DNA of 64,000 bases from Microvelia longipes (GCA_018340805.1 JACMZG010001870.1:15383324-15447323), one strand, 5' to 3'; shown: positions 1 through 14,595, counted from the first letter of the stretch. The notes: generated by a model from the letters alone, not told the origin. Numbers and translations: made by a program.

Positions 1-1396
1 TTTCTCTAATTATGTTGTTTGTGTGTATTTCTTGTCAAATCTAGAAATACGCAATCTCACACACCAATAAATATTTTAGATTAAAACTTGATAAAAAAAT
101 TAACATTAGGTGTGCGGAACTTTGTGCCAGAGTTTACATTATACATTTATACCATATGTATAAAGGAAGAGTATTGTGTGTACCCAAAAAATCCGGCAGT
201 TTATCTGAATTATCCATTTTAGGGGTTTTTAAGACCTTATGAATGGTTTCACAAAGTTTTCTGTATTTATGTTTGTGTGTTATTATCACAGCTATATATT
301 TTGGAGAATTAAAACTTGGTAAAACAATCAACCTTAACGTCTAGTTTACTATACGAAAAATAATTGTTTTAGAACATCATTAACTGGCTAAACTGTTTTT
401 AGTCAGACGTTTTTTCTATGAGATCTACAACTTCATCCTCTGATTGCTTATACTTTAACCTAATATCACCAAATATGTGTTACTTTGTACCTGTATAGTA
501 TATCCTCCTTTAAGACTCCAGCATTTCTTAGATCAGTGTAAACTCCTCCAGGAACACTTCCCCGCACACTTATACCTGTGATAAATTTTGACAGCTTTTT
601 TAATTAAAAGTAAAAACTCTAAAGGAATTGAAAACACACCTTTCTCTTATTTTATTCAATATAATTAATGTGTTTCTATTCTGCTTTAAATGTGATCTAA
701 CAGAGTTTAGGAAACAGCCAAGTAGGATTTTTAAATTAGGATTATAGGAGTGATGAGAATGGCTTCATCTCAGGCGTAGCAAAGTGCAATTCTGATAGTG
801 CACTAAGGCAAGCGGCAAAATATCCTCAGGAAATTCTTAAACATTAGTCACCTTACCACCAACTCTAGGGTGCCAGCGTATCTTAAATCTAAAATATCAC
901 TAGGCAGGTACAAGTTTTGGCCAGTTTAAGGAAACTTACCAAGAAAGCTGACTTGTGATACTAGTGATAAGACGTACACTATACATCTGGGATACTCTGA
1001 CTTGTGATTATAAGACAGAAGCTATTTATTTGAACTTCAGACATTTCTATTGGTCATAACAATTTTAAAGGGTTCAATTACTTTATAAACTATTTAGTTG
1101 TTTTCAAAGAAATATAAGCTTGATACCAGACCAATTAAAGCTAAATAAATCAAAGAAAGATACTTATTATTGATTAAAATACACTTGAGAAATAAATAAT
1201 CTGAACATTTTAAGCCATAAATCAAAAGGATTATTTTCCAATTATTCATTATGAATATAATAAATATAAATAAAAACTAATTTTATTAAAACCCACTTAT
1301 TCTTTGACAACTTAAATCTCCTTGATCTTAGAGATAAATTAGTATTCTATAGGCACCTTAAGAATAGCATTGATTCTGCTGCTGTTCGTTTTAAAT
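1..1396. other. AT-rich non-coding stretch
   Basis: No exon, RNA gene or clear repeat was recognised here. The one open frame of 65 codons (134-331, minus) has low-complexity AT-driven composition and no family resemblance. Confidence 0.5.
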
Positions 1397-1412
1397 TTTG
1401 CAGTCATATAAA

Positions 1413-1617
1413 TAAAAATAAAATGCCCGTTTTAGGGCCTTTCGGCCCATCAGGGTATTCACCCTGCGGGAACCACCTCAGGTGGGTTGCATCTACTACA
1501 CTCTAAGAAGTAATTAAAGTTGGCGAAATCTTTTTAATACAAATACTATTCATAAAAAACTTAGAGCATAGCCCGGGCTGCGAACCCGGACCTCCGGTGC
1601 CGAAATCGAAATTTTTA
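1413..1617 (-). mobile_element. tRNA-like SINE insertion with 16-bp target duplication
   Basis: A 205-bp GC-richer island is bounded by an identical 16-bp direct repeat, TTTGCAGTCATATAAA, at 1397-1412 and 1618-1633. This is the target site duplication expected of a retroposon. On the minus strand near the 1617 end, GGTTCGCAGCC sits inside a CCGGG/CCCGG stem and looks like a pol III B box and T-arm. The body has two more GC hairpins, one around GGGCCTTTCGGCCC. The tail at the 1413 side is A/T-rich. Orientation rests on the B-box match. It is probably 5' truncated, because no A box is obvious. Confidence 0.65.
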
Positions 1618-1727
1618 TTTGCAGTCATATAAAAATACTAAATATTTGATAGATATTATCCCTGTTTTTTTTTTAATCGATTTATCAAATGATAATTTTA
1701 AACTTGGATTCCCTGCACTCGCTCTCA

Positions 1728-3152
1728 TTACTTTGGACTCTCTTCACTCATCCTCAGAATATGAAATCCAGCTAGCTCATATTCCTCCATGACTTTGAAC
1801 TCTCTTCACTCATCCTCAGAATATAAAATCCAGCCTAATTCATATCCAGCATGACTTTGAACTCTCTTCACTCATCTCAGAATATAAAATCCAGCTAATT
1901 CATATTCCCAGCATGACTTTGAACTCTCTTACTCATCCTCAGAAATATAAATCAGCTAATTCATATTCCAGCATGACTTTGAACTCTCTTCACTCATCCT
2001 CAGAATATAAAATCCCAGCTAATCATATTCCAGCAATGACTTTGAACTCTCTTCACTCATCCTCAGAATATAAAAAATCCAGCTAATTCATATCCAGCAT
2101 GACTTTGAACTCTCTTTACCTCATCCTCAAATATAAAATCCAGCTAATTCATATTCCAGCATGACTTTGAACTCTCTTCACTCATCCTCAGAATATAAAA
2201 TCCAGCTAATTCATATTCCAGCATGACTTTGAACTCTCTTCACTCATCCTCAGAATATGAAATCCAGCTAGCTCATATTCCTCCATGACTTTGAACCTCT
2301 CACTCATCCTCAGAATATAAAAATCCAGCTAATTCATATTCCAGCATGACTTTGAACTCTCTTACTCATCCTCAGAATATAAAATCCAGCTAATTCATAT
2401 TCCAGCATGACTTTGAACCTCTCTTTACTCATCTCAGAATATAAAATCCAGCTAATTCATATTCCAGCATGACTTTGAACTCTCTTCACTCATCCTCAGA
2501 ATATAAAATCCAGCTAATTCATATTCCAGCATGACTTTGAACTCTCTTCACTCATCCTCAGAATATAAAATCCAGCTAATTCATATTCCAGCATGACTTT
2601 GAACTCTCTTTACTCATCCTCAGAATATAAAATCCAGCTAATTCATATTCCAGCATGACTTTGAACTCTCTTCACTCATCCTCAGAATATAAATCCAGCT
2701 ATTCATATTCCAGCACTTCACTCATCCTCAGAATATAAAATCCAGCTAATTCATATTCCAGCATGACTTTGAACTCTCTTCACTCATCCTCAGAATATAA
2801 AATCCAGCTAATTCATATTCCAGCATGACTTTGAACTCTCTTCACTCATCCTCAGAATATAAAATCCAGCTAATTCATATTCCAGCATGACTTGAACTCT
2901 CTTTACTCATCTTCCTCAGAAATATAAAATCCAGCTAATTCATATTCCAGCATGACTTTGAACCTCTTTACTCATCCTCAAGAATATAAAATCCAGCTAA
3001 TTCATATTCAGCATGACTTTGAACTCTCTTCACTCATCCTCTCCAGCTCAATCCAGCAGAATTCATATTCCAGCATGACTTTGAACTCTCTTCACTCATC
3101 CTCAATCCAATTCATATTCCAGCATGACTTTGAACTCTCTCACTTATCCTTA
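1728..3152. repeat. 62-bp minisatellite, about 23 copies
   Basis: Tandem head-to-tail units of about 62 bp each contain ATGACTTTGAACTCTCTTCA and then a segment with CTCATCCTCAGAATATAAAA. Copies differ mostly by single-base insertions or deletions. Open frames that cross the array (for example 2952-3242) are by-products of the repeat. Confidence 0.95.
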
Positions 3153-3154
3153 AG

Positions 3155-3320
3155 CACTAAAAACATCTGTTTTATTTCCAGTAGTCAGCCGTCAATCAAG
3201 GCACTGACCTTGCTTGATTTTATGATCCAACAAAGTCTATAGATATATTGGCTATATTGTAATGAAAATCGGTATACTTATTTTTACATTTTTAAGACGT
3301 AAGGGATACATTATTATTAT
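3155..3320 (+). repeat. Dispersed repeat family A, fragment
   Basis: The sequence flanking the minisatellite (CAGTAGTCAGC, then TTTTATGATCCAACAAA) matches 63570-63720, where the same order of motifs is found. Related copies lie at 40280-40760 and 63455-63830. The family is unnamed; no coding capacity was seen. Confidence 0.6.
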
Positions 3321-4640
3321 ATTTTTTTTCATTTTTAATATTTAAAAAAATTCTAAATGTCATTCAATAAAAATACAGTATAACACAGAAATCATATGAT
3401 TTGTTGGAGTTGTTCAGGTTTTTTAAAAAGATTCTAAAAGGGATCACCTTTCAGAAACCAATTACTGAAATTATTGTTACTTATAATACTTATTTATGTC
3501 ACTACAGAATAATATAATTATTTATTATGATTAAAACTGTTATTATTAAATAATAATGAGTTTAAATAAGCAAAAAGATGGCTTTTTTTCATCTGCCCAA
3601 GAAATTGTTCCTAACATATAAAAAAAAATAAAAAAGGTATAAGAAAAAATATATTACTTACTTTTATTAGCATTTTCTAAAATCCAATTTTCATCAGATA
3701 AATTAATTAGTAAATGAGCTTCGTTAAAACAAACATACAATAACAGTAGTAAAGTAGTCTTCATTTCTCTAACATTCTAATTGCACTGAAAACATAAATA
3801 TACGACGTGAATGTAGTCTATGTCCACTGATCATTCAGAAATTCCCCTCTACAATTCACAGCTTTATTATCTTAGACAGTTCATTTATCTTTATATTCTG
3901 ATAAAGATATTAAAATCTTTGAGCCTTTTTGTTTAAATATTATTGATAGTGATGCTATCTTTACTGTATTTAAATTATAAAAATATATAAATTAACTATT
4001 GTTATCTTCAATTGTATCTGTTTTTGTTTATTCTATCTAAACAGATTATTAGATTAGATAATAATTAATACAGCAAATATTTTATTATTTCCTTAAATCC
4101 TTTAAGGGATGCTTTAAAAATTCAAGTAAAAAATAAAATGTATTTATTTTAAACTAAAGATTAGAAAAAAAATTAAATATCAAAATAAAGTGTTATACAT
4201 TTTTTTTATTTCCTATATCACTTTAAAAAAATCTTTATTTACAGAATATGAGTTAAATTTCTTATAAATTTGGCTCATATTCTCTAAACTTATTTTTTTT
4301 AAATTTGATTTACTAAATTATAATTGCTAAAAACTACATTAAAATTTCATTGTGTTGTTGAAAAATTTAAATTATTAAATCAGACTATAAATATTTAAAT
4401 TATTGTTCTGTTGTCAATTTAATGATAAAACATTGCAGTTAAGAAGTTTATTATTAAAGTGGTTTTTGTTTTAACTAGGTGTGCACTTATTTAGGATATA
4501 GGGTGAAATAAAAATATATCTGAATTTGATATGTTAAATTTAACTTTAAATAATTCAACATTATTGATTTTTTTTGCAACTTTATTTCCTTTTTTGATTA
4601 GTGTGATGTTTTTCTACAGTTTTATGAGGTTTGTACAATC
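3321..4640. other. AT-rich non-coding stretch
   Basis: Very A/T-rich sequence with no recognisable gene or repeat family. Confidence 0.45.
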
Positions 4641-4643
4641 AAA

Positions 4644-4647
<4 letters not shown>

Positions 4648-4702
<55 letters not shown>
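4648..4702. repeat. (TA)n microsatellite
   Basis: About 27 uninterrupted TA dinucleotides followed by a short TG tract. The 77-codon open frame across it is an artefact of the repeat. Confidence 0.95.
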
Positions 4703-4704
<2 letters not shown>

Positions 4705-4964
4705 GTGTGTGTGGTGTGTAATAAATACGGTTGGGAGTCAACTAATATAGCTTTTGAGCCTTGAATTACTCAAAGTCTGGTACCCTACTTTATATAAAAT
4801 ATTTTTATTAACATCTATTTTTGCAGCCTTTGCTGATTACAGTAAATTATACAGCATTGCTTTACTAAATATTAACACTCTATAACAACATTTGTTGTTA
4901 TAATAATTGAATATAGTCCTAATATAATATAATTAAATCCTGTTGTTCTGATTAACTTTGAGAA

Positions 4965-5445
4965 TTAAACCTAGATAAATGTGCAGTAATTCATTTTGGT
5001 AAAAATAATCCTAAGAACAAATATTGTATCAATCCATTCAGGAACAATAAGTTGTTATAACCGTTTGACAAATAAAGTAACCAAGCAGAGAGACCTAGGT
5101 GTATTGGTGACTTCAGATCTGAAATGGGAAAAACATATAACTTCAAATGGTGAAGAAAACCAGACCCTATATTGATTTTATAATTAGAAGATCTTTCACC
5201 TCTCTAAACTCTGATCTTTTGAAAACACTATACTCTATCTAAATCAGACCAATACTGGAATATGCTTCTGTTGTCATCTTTACTTGGCTTAAAAAAGATA
5301 TTAACTTACTTGAGAGAGTGCAACATAGAATCACCAAGCCATCTCCTCAATTAAAGTTTTTGGATTACTCAGATATGTTGGTTGCACTTGAACTTGATCC
5401 CCTGGTAGATGGGAGAAACCGTATTGATGTCACGGAAACTTAACA
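4965..5445 (+). pseudogene. Decayed CR1/Jockey-like LINE reverse transcriptase fragment
   Basis: Broken reading frames carry the hallmarks of the C-terminal part of a non-LTR reverse transcriptase. LNLDKCAVIHFGKNN is encoded near 4968-5012, RDLGVLVTSDLKWEKHI near 5090-5142, and then IRPILEYASVV and LLERVQHRITK around 5240-5340. The order and spacing match the thumb and post-thumb region of CR1/Jockey-type LINEs. In-frame stops and frameshifts between blocks show it is dead. Neither end of the element could be located. Confidence 0.8.
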
Positions 5446-5480
5446 TTACTTAGCCTATAAACCACACTCTTGTAGTAATA

Positions 5481-8400
5481 AGCTTACATAGGCTTGCCAT
5501 ATAAAATCAATATTGATAGAATCAAGCTAAACTAATTAAATTATACTAAAAGGGCTTTCTAAATATTCCTAACAATGGACCTATTATTAATAAAAATATT
5601 TTATAATTTAAAATAATATTAAATTAGTTATATTTTTATAAATAAACATTATTCTACTTTCCCTGGTAACTATTAATTAATTTTATATGTATAAAACTAC
5701 TATTATTAATTAGCTGTTTCTCACCATTTGACTGACTGCTTTTATAGTAATTAAAGTTAATTTACATCCTCTAATTTTGACAAGTCTGTTAAATGTTAGC
5801 AGCATTTGCAAATACATATTTATCAAGTTATTTTATTTATTTAATTGCTTTTTTTTGCATTTATACGTACTCTATTCTTTTATTATTTTTTAATTCTATT
5901 AATATTATTTTGTTATTTTATTGTTGTTTTTTTCTTGTTACCAAATTTGTAAAGGGTCTGCTCTTAAATTTATAAAATTAATGTACATGCTGAACATGTT
6001 ACATTGAATACTCTTTACTCTCCTAAAAAGTGTTGACTAATTTATCATTAAAAACATTATTTTTTGTTGTTAAATGCAGGAATATCAGCACCCATGAATA
6101 CTTAACTACACCAAGTAGGCTCTTTCTAAACTATTCTCATAAAATGTATCTTGTCTATTTAATGTAATAATTAACGCGTTGAACAAGAGCATGAATACAT
6201 TATTTATGCTTGTGTTTGTAACTAGTTATTATTTGTAGTATAGTTATACTTGTGTTTGTTACCCAATTATTTAATTTTTCTCAAACTTGAATTTTATTTT
6301 TTTATCTTTTTGATGTATATTTTTTTCATATTGTAATTTTAAGTATACAATTATGTGATGCCTTAATTGATTTTAGCCATTAGTGTAAATTTAAAAATAA
6401 ATAAACATTGAGTCCAGAGTCAATACTGTTTCCTTAAGTGTCCCAAAATTCAAAAAACCTGTGGTAAATAACCGGAAAACTTAAAAACGGCTGGTAATCA
6501 ACATATTAAATAGGTTATTGTTTTCTACTTTTTTGGGTGCTGAATCAAATAAAATTGGTCCCAAAATTATAGACTACTTAAAGCCAGGGTTCCTGGGTTT
6601 AAATCATGGTATTGGCGATAATTTGTTATTTGTCATATTTACACAGCATAAATTTATAACTACAAAATAATATAAGCTTTGTGATTTGTGCTTTCTTGCT
6701 TAAGTTTCCAGTTTATGTCTTATAAGCTGGGCTGTAGAAGAACTACTTGTTCACAATTTTTCTGAGTTAATCCACACAATTTTTTTTAAATTTAGTGAAA
6801 ACTGAGCATTAAATGTGTCCTAACTATGCTAAACAGTGATGATATTTGAACAATGACCATAGTTTTGTCCTGTGGAATGCATATGCACATTTCCTTTGAA
6901 CAATTCGGAAAAAATGAATAAATAGTAATGCTACAGTCCAGGTTATAAGTCATAAACTGGATACTTAAGCATGGAATGGATTGTTAAGCAAGAGAGCAAA
7001 AATTGCAAAGAAAATTCACAAAGCTTCAGAACTCTGCACCACATTTTTTTTCTAGTAGTTTGACACATTCTTTGCTTTTTCTGGCCTTATCTAGTTTTTA
7101 ATTAAATGAATAATATATCTTTTCTATTAACTATACTATTAGTATAGTACTTATATTAGTATATATACTATTGCAGTTGACAATATATTTTTTTATTCTA
7201 GTGTTTTTTTTAAATTTATTTAATATTATGGTGAGTCTATACCACAGAATCTCCGTCAAAACAATTAACGATTATACCAAATATTACAAAATAACTGTAC
7301 CTGAATTTTCCATTAAAAGAAGAGTTTAATTCTGCTTATTTGAGCATTATGAACTTGCAAATGAATTTTTAAAATAAGTAAATAAAATCTATTGTAAAAA
7401 AGGGGGATTAAAATTAAACTAAATGAGATTTTTTCATGACTTCTTAACATGTGAAAAGCTATTATAACATGGTTTAAAACAACTCTAATTAGTTCATCAA
7501 TTGAGGAAATTGAATACTACATTAAAATAAAATTAAAAGAGATAAACAGTGAAAAATAAAGTTTTTCTTAATGACTTAAATGCTTCCATATCACTAGTCT
7601 GATAACTCATTTAAATGTTATCTATATAACATTTAATCTATATAAATGTTATCTATATCTACTTTGGGAGTTTCTAATTATTTACTTAACTTATGGCAGT
7701 CATAATATGTATGTCTTTTAAAAGTTCAAAAGGTTACACATTATAATAAAATCAATCTTGTTTAAAATTAATATGAGTAATAAAATTTTATTTATTTATA
7801 ACTTCCAGATCATATAGTTTATTTAAATGGTATTTTTATGTTGTAATTATCTTGTGTGTAGAAGTTAATTTGTTCAACCTACACACTTAAAAAATTATAG
7901 CAGTAAATAAAGTGATAACTAAGAAAGAAAATAGAGAAATTGTAAATTGGCCATTAGTACACTATAATTAAGTCATTAGAATAATAAAATTTAATATAAT
8001 GAGAGTGAAATGATAGGGCATTGTAAGTAATGGTTTGAAAAAGTGATCAGGTTAAGTTTCGTGAAGGAGTGATCAGTTAGAGAAAACTGTCATTTGTTAA
8101 AGGCAGGTTATGCAAAATTTGGTCCCCAGCACCTTTGGGATCCGTGGAAGAATTTTAGGGGGGTCTGTGAGTTATTAATCAAAGCAAAATCTGTGATGAT
8201 TTAATAAGCTTAACAGTTCATATACTTTCTGTGGCCACTAAATATTTAGATATTAGATATAATACATAATTCAAGAAATAATTAACCAAGTTTTCTTGAT
8301 GAATTAATAGTCCAGTTTTTCTATTTTAAGTAAAAAGGTAGGAAAAGTCGGGGCCAATAAGATTATTACCGAAGTTCTGTTTGTCGCATTTACAAATATT

Positions 8401-9075
8401 GAGTGTTCATCTTCATCTTGGTTCAAACAAAGAAATATCAACCTTATATTAGTTGAAATAAGAAATATCAAAGGTTACAAATATAATGTTTTTAGACAAA
8501 TTATAGTGATTTTGTATGCATTGAGTGTTAACTGTAAATAATTATTATCTTCATACTTATTAAGTTATGCCTGTAAACATCATCTCATCATACATGAACG
8601 TTTTTAGAATATATAACATCAGCTAGGTAGAAAAAGCTTAAAGCTATGTCCAAATACATACCTTAAGCTTTGCACGTGAATATAATCTCTTGTAAGACAT
8701 TTTTAGGATATATAACTTCAGCTAGGGAAAAGTAGCTTAAAGCTATGTCTATGCACAATTTAAATGTAATTCATGGCATCTATGAAAATACACTAATTGA
8801 ATAGTAACTTTATTTTGTTAAACTAACTTTTTGACAAAGGAATATTTTTATATTCCTATTATAAAAATAATTTTTCATATTACCTTTTTTAATAATTTAC
8901 TGTTGTATAAGTACTAGAAAAAATACTAATAAAGTACTCTGTTCTTCTTGCTGGTCTCGCATTTATCCTAAAGTTTATACAATGCACAGCGTTAATTTTT
9001 AGCACATTTACTTAAAAAAATTTAAAAAATGAATAACAAATTGTCTTATGTAAAAAATTAAATACACTAAAAATT
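5481..9075. other. Non-coding AT-rich stretch
   Basis: No exon is recognised. A small imperfect tandem duplication of about 95 bp lies at 8605-8755, where two copies share ATATAACATCAGCTAGG-like and AGCTTAAAGCTATGTC blocks. The rest is unremarkable. Confidence 0.45.
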
Positions 9076-9079
9076 AAGC

Positions 9080-9425
9080 CTGGCTTTGAGTAGTCTTATT
9101 GACTCCAAACCCACTTTACTCATATTCAGCTCCCCAAAAACATGGAAAATGACACCCTACTGGAGATTTTTGTTTATGGCTGTATTTTAAGTTGTTCATT
9201 TCCTAACCAGGTTTTATTTTTGGACTCTCGTATTGACTCCGGACAGGTTGCATTCAATTCAGCACCCCAAAAAATAGGTATCTTTTACAAGAAGGCTCTT
9301 TCTACAAGTAAGGACCTTTTCAGGCATAAATTGTAACCCTTGAAAATGTTGCTGACTCATCAAACCAACTAATTAAACAACCTGGTTTTCAATGGGGTTT
9401 CTGTACTTCAGAAAAAAACACCATT
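9080..9425 (+). repeat. Dispersed repeat family E, copy 1
   Basis: The blocks ATTGACTCCGGACAGG, ATTCAGCACCCCAAAA and TTTTCAATGGGGTTTC match, in the same order, the sequence at 27300-27440 in ILF2 intron 2. The family is diverged and unnamed. The 64-codon open frame inside has no homology that I recognise. Confidence 0.5.
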
Positions 9426-9430
9426 TTCTG

Positions 9431-12400
9431 ATTCTCAATTGACTAAAATAATTTTTAGTTACCAAATATTATTTTTTATGTATATAATAAGTCTGCCACT
9501 TGAGGGAGTAATATGTAAAAATAAATTTGAATAAATTAAAATTCCATTTATTTGAAAATTAAAAATAATATATTTTTACTTACATTCAATTATGAAAAAA
9601 TAAAAATTCGAAAAAATATCACCAAATTGTGTTTTTCATTCTTAAAACATAAACAATGTAAGTAAATTTATTTATATCACTAAAAATATTTAGAGAAACA
9701 TAAATTCAAAAGATTTTTTTTTAAACCTTAAGAACCAGAAAAAAGAATATCACAGAAATAACATAATTCTTTTGACAAATAAATATAAATTAGAAATAAA
9801 GAGGTTATAATTACATAAACACAATAGTACATTATTTGAGAATAAACAAAAAATGATAATAATAAGACCGACCAATAAAAGTTTTGTAAAGAACATCAAG
9901 ATAGTATTGCTTAATAAACCATTCGTTAGCATAACACCTTCTAAAATTATAATTAGTAGTAAATGAAGTTGAATATACTTAAAACTGTATAAATAACACA
10001 ATTCTAAAAAATTATCCATTTAGAAAAAATAGGTATTACAATATTTGGGCTGGATAACCTTTTCTGAAAATTAAAAAATCTGTGGTCTCAAGGGTTAATG
10101 ATTAATTCTACAGGTAAAAATATTTTTAGAAAATAAAAACTTCAAAAAATATTATCTTTAGAAAATACTAGAGAGATTAATAGGCCAAAAAATAGTGTGG
10201 CTTCTCTGTTTATGTAATTTTCAGCAATCACAATAAAAAACTATTTATTTATTTTTTTATAAATAATAAGAATATTTATTTTTAAAAAATGTGTGAAAAA
10301 AATAGTACTCAACTATCATTTAAAATCCTTAAAATTAATTCTCTAGGTATTTTCTTAAAACTTAATACACCAAAAACAGGACTCAGAGTAATAGGTTTTA
10401 CTCTACCAAATAACTACCACTCTACCAAATATCCATATCTTTGAACTAGGTTGCTATTTCCTAATTATTCATTTATTCTAGTTGACAGAGGAAAACCAAC
10501 TAGTCCTTATAGTAAAAGCTTGCTTCGCAAGGGATAAAATACTGTCTTATGCAAGATGGTATGCTAGCAAAGAAAATAGTTATTTTTATCTTAGGTAGTT
10601 TGTTCTTTCTTAGCTTATATTGATAGGCCTTTACAAAAATTAATAATGTTTTATTCATTGTCACAATAGTTACTTAGATTTAACAGGAAAAATTTAATTA
10701 GTAAAAATCCATTCTAAAGGAACTTAATTCCCGATAATAAATTATAAATAGGCCATTAATAATTGTTTAAATTATAATTATTTCAGAGGAGATATTTATA
10801 ATATTTTATTTAAATCAAGTTTTTAAAAGAAATATAATAATTTAGCAGATTTAAAATCTGCACTATGTTATTGAGTCTCAGCTTTCTCAAGAATGAAAAT
10901 CCGGTATGAGTACCATTTTAGATTTGGTCTGAGAACCAATGGTCAAGTTACTCTCATATGATTTTTTACTTCTGTTAAAGCCAACACTTAAAACATTAGG
11001 TGAAAGGAAAAAGCACCCCTTTAGCGAATTTCTTTAAAGGAAATTTGCTAATTATATTAGCAATAATTAATAAATATAATTATTATATTTCTTTTAATTA
11101 TTTATATAGAGCATTTTGTGACATTTAAATACAATATAAATTAGCATTCCTCCGTTTAGGAAGATAAAGAAATCTCTCCGACTGAAATTATTTATTTGTG
11201 ACAATTTGAAACTAAATATAAATGTATAATAGTAGAAAATCAAATTAGAACATCCCTGAATAAAAGAAATACAAAAAAAGATATACTGTTTATACTTACT
11301 TATTTTTTTATTGTATTGTGCAAAAAAAATAATAGCACTAAAATACTATAAGTTTATATTAATAATAGTTTATTTACAAAGAAATAGATACAGAAAATGT
11401 GTCATGGAGGGGTGGTTAAAATATAGATAGATTTGTCATTTGACTTAAGTTAAAACAAATAAGTTAGTGGTTTTGGTCGGTGGAAATATATTCTCTATAA
11501 TTTTTTAATTGGCAAACAACTAACAGTTACTTTGAAACCAAATATTTTCATAATTTTATTAAAATTGATACTAAAGGAATTAATAAGAATTTTTAATAAA
11601 GAAGTCAAATGACAAATTATAATTTTTATACCATACTGTACATAAGGAATAAGTAGCAGAACATTGACATCAAGTAAGATTTTTTTAGAAACAACATGAA
11701 CCAAAATGAGGAATGTTTTATGTGCATTATAAGAAATACAAAAAAATTAAAGCTCCTTACAACGGTACAGGCCTTTACTGATGCTTTCCAAAATAATTTT
11801 TCTTTCAATGTCAAAATTATGGTGCTAAAAATGTGAATTTCGGAACAAATTAATGGAAAAAAAAGTTTTAGACTTTGGAATAGTGGTATCTAAAAGTGTA
11901 CAGTTACGTATGTATTTCAAGTACTAATGGCAGACACCAATATTCATTTTTATCAGTAGTTTAATTATTTTGTAGGTATTTAAACCTCTTACGTGGGTAA
12001 ATTGATTCCATTTAATTTAAATTAAAAGTAAATGTAGTTTTGCTGAAGTAATTAAAAATATGAGTAAATCACAACAGGAAGTTGAGCTACATATTCCTAG
12101 CACATATTTTTTTTTAAATTTACAAGAAACCAATCTTAGATAATACAAAACTTAGCACTTCCCACATTAATTTTACACACTTATATAAAAATTACTTTTT
12201 GATGAGCTAATATTTATACGAGAAAAAGTTACATTAAGTAAAGAAATAAACCAAAAGTATATCGTTTTCCAAAATGAAGAAACTATAAAGCAAGATGACT
12301 GCCAGAATCCGAACAGTTAAGCCAAATTGAGCATATAGTTGATTTAGTTCATTCTGCTATTAGTAATATTTTATCAATAAGATACTCTGATGTTACTATT

Positions 12401-13518
12401 TTAGTTTAATGATATTTTAAGTTGTATTATGTACTTTTAATAAGTCTTGAAAGCTTAAAAGTTTTTTATAGACATTTATCAATGATATAAATTTAATCAA
12501 AATCCTCCCACTAAACTCTGTTTCCAAAGATCTTTTTGGCTTAGCAGGATTTTCTAGCTCACACCTCAAGTGAAAGAAGCAGCTTCTTTTTGAAAAATTT
12601 TATACAATAAACAATTACAGTGAAAATATCAAACTTTGAGTGAATGGAAAAGAAGTAGCATAAGATTGGAAATCTAAAAGGGGGTTGACATAAATTAACA
12701 ACTATGGGTAATTAAAATAATTTTTATAATATTAGTTTTGATTAAGATTTAAAACTTTCTTTTGTTTCTCTTAAAAATGCAAATAAAGAACAGATCACTT
12801 GTTTTATTTTGTGGATTAAAAGACAAATAGATATCTTCAGATAGTAGTTTACAGCTATTATTAAAGATTTATATTTAGCTATTATTTAAAACTCTGAATT
12901 ATCTTAAATTTAACTTTTATGTAATTTTGAAATTATTATAACTTTTTCAAATTCATTTTTTTATGTTCTAATTAAACACCACTTTAAGAAAGAAAGCAAC
13001 TGATTCACAGATATTAACTTTCTTAAAAATAGCCAAGAAAGTTATATGAGTTATTAAAATATATAAATATGTTTAAGAAAATCTCATCAAAGAAAGAATC
13101 ACTTCTTTATTGAGAATTTTATAAAAATCCTTTTAAGAGAAAGGACTTAGAAAATCGGTATTGATGCAACTTCTTTTCCAGTAGTAAAATTATTAAATGA
13201 TAATTTTATTTAAAAATTATATACTCCATCTTAAAATAACAAAAAAGTATGAAAAGTACGTCTTTCAGTACTGATGAAAACTGCACTATTTCTTCCTTTT
13301 TTATCTGTTTAAAATATTAACATACATAGGTCTTACTTAACTCATTTTCATAATCAAATTTCAGCTCCAAAGGTGATGTTGATTGTCAAGTGTACCACTA
13401 ATGAGCTATTAATTGATCCTTTTCTTTTCTTTGTCCCCTAGTTAGATGGGCAAGATAATTTGAAAGTGTCGTTAGTTTAAATTGCAGCAAAGATGCATTT
13501 GTAAAGTATTGGGTGCGG
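9431..13518. other. Non-coding region downstream of Rab8
   Basis: Several short open frames (9750-10019, 11495-11814) are AT-rich and unlike any family. The part nearest 13518 must contain the Rab8 3' UTR and its polyadenylation site. Candidate reverse AATAAA signals occur, but which one is used cannot be decided. Confidence 0.45.
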
Positions 13519-14595
13519 TCAGAGTATAGTACACCTAGAGAGCCAAGATGGTGGTTTCTTATTCTGATCTGATGGCTTTAATTGGTGACCTCCTTTTGGT
13601 GGATTACTTGCCTCCTAAAAAATACACAATTATGTATATAAATTGTTTGTGTAATACTGTATTTTTTAATAATATCTAATTTAATTAATTTGTTAGCGTT
13701 ACTTTTTACCAATATTATTTATCCTCATATTTAACTTATAAGCACAAAAAATCAAGGTAAGTAGATTATATTTTAGAGGTAAGCTTTAATTGTAAACCAA
13801 ACCAAATTAAAAGTAGAGAAATGAAATAAGAATAAATTAATATTCAAAGAAATAAAGTATATTCAATAATATATAACAAAATTGATGTTGTAGAGTGGCT
13901 GTGAACAATTTTTCTATTTTCTTTATTATTTTTTTTAATTATTATTTTCTTAATATATTTTGTAAGTAAAATTTAATTTTAGTTGATATACTCAATATGA
14001 TTTTTAAGTGGGGGGGGGGGGCTAATTTCAAACTGGGGGGATTAAACATCTCTAGTCCCTACCTAGAATTGCCTATGGATAAATTATATAATAGTTTGGT
14101 ATATAAAAACTTGAAAAAACAATCAAAGAATGAAAATTAAACTATCACTAATCTATTAAGTGATATTGGTCCATAAAAACAGGTTTGGTTTTTATCAGTA
14201 TACAGCCCCAAAATGGTTAAGGATTGGTAGACTTTAGTTCCTCCAAGACCCAAAGACAACGGTTAATTAAATGCAGGCCATCGGGCAAAACATGTTGTTG
14301 TTTTGTATTATTTGTTGATTGTATTATTAATTTGCTACATGGCATTTTGCCAAGTATTTTGTGAATTTTCATCACCTAACCAATGAAACGATTGAGACAC
14401 TTTCACTTCAATCAGACCATCTTAAGTAGCTTAGTTATAATATTGACTAATCATAACTTAAATAACAATAATGATGTCAATACCAATGAGTAAAAATAAG
14501 GTTTCTTTTACAATACAGTGGGGGTAAGATAATTGGTTCAACGCAACATACATACAGCTTATATATATAATATATATATATATATAATAATATAT

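Noticed and set aside
1728..3152. CRISPR-like periodic repeat
   Set aside because: Whole 62-bp units repeat without unique spacers; this is a minisatellite in an animal genome.
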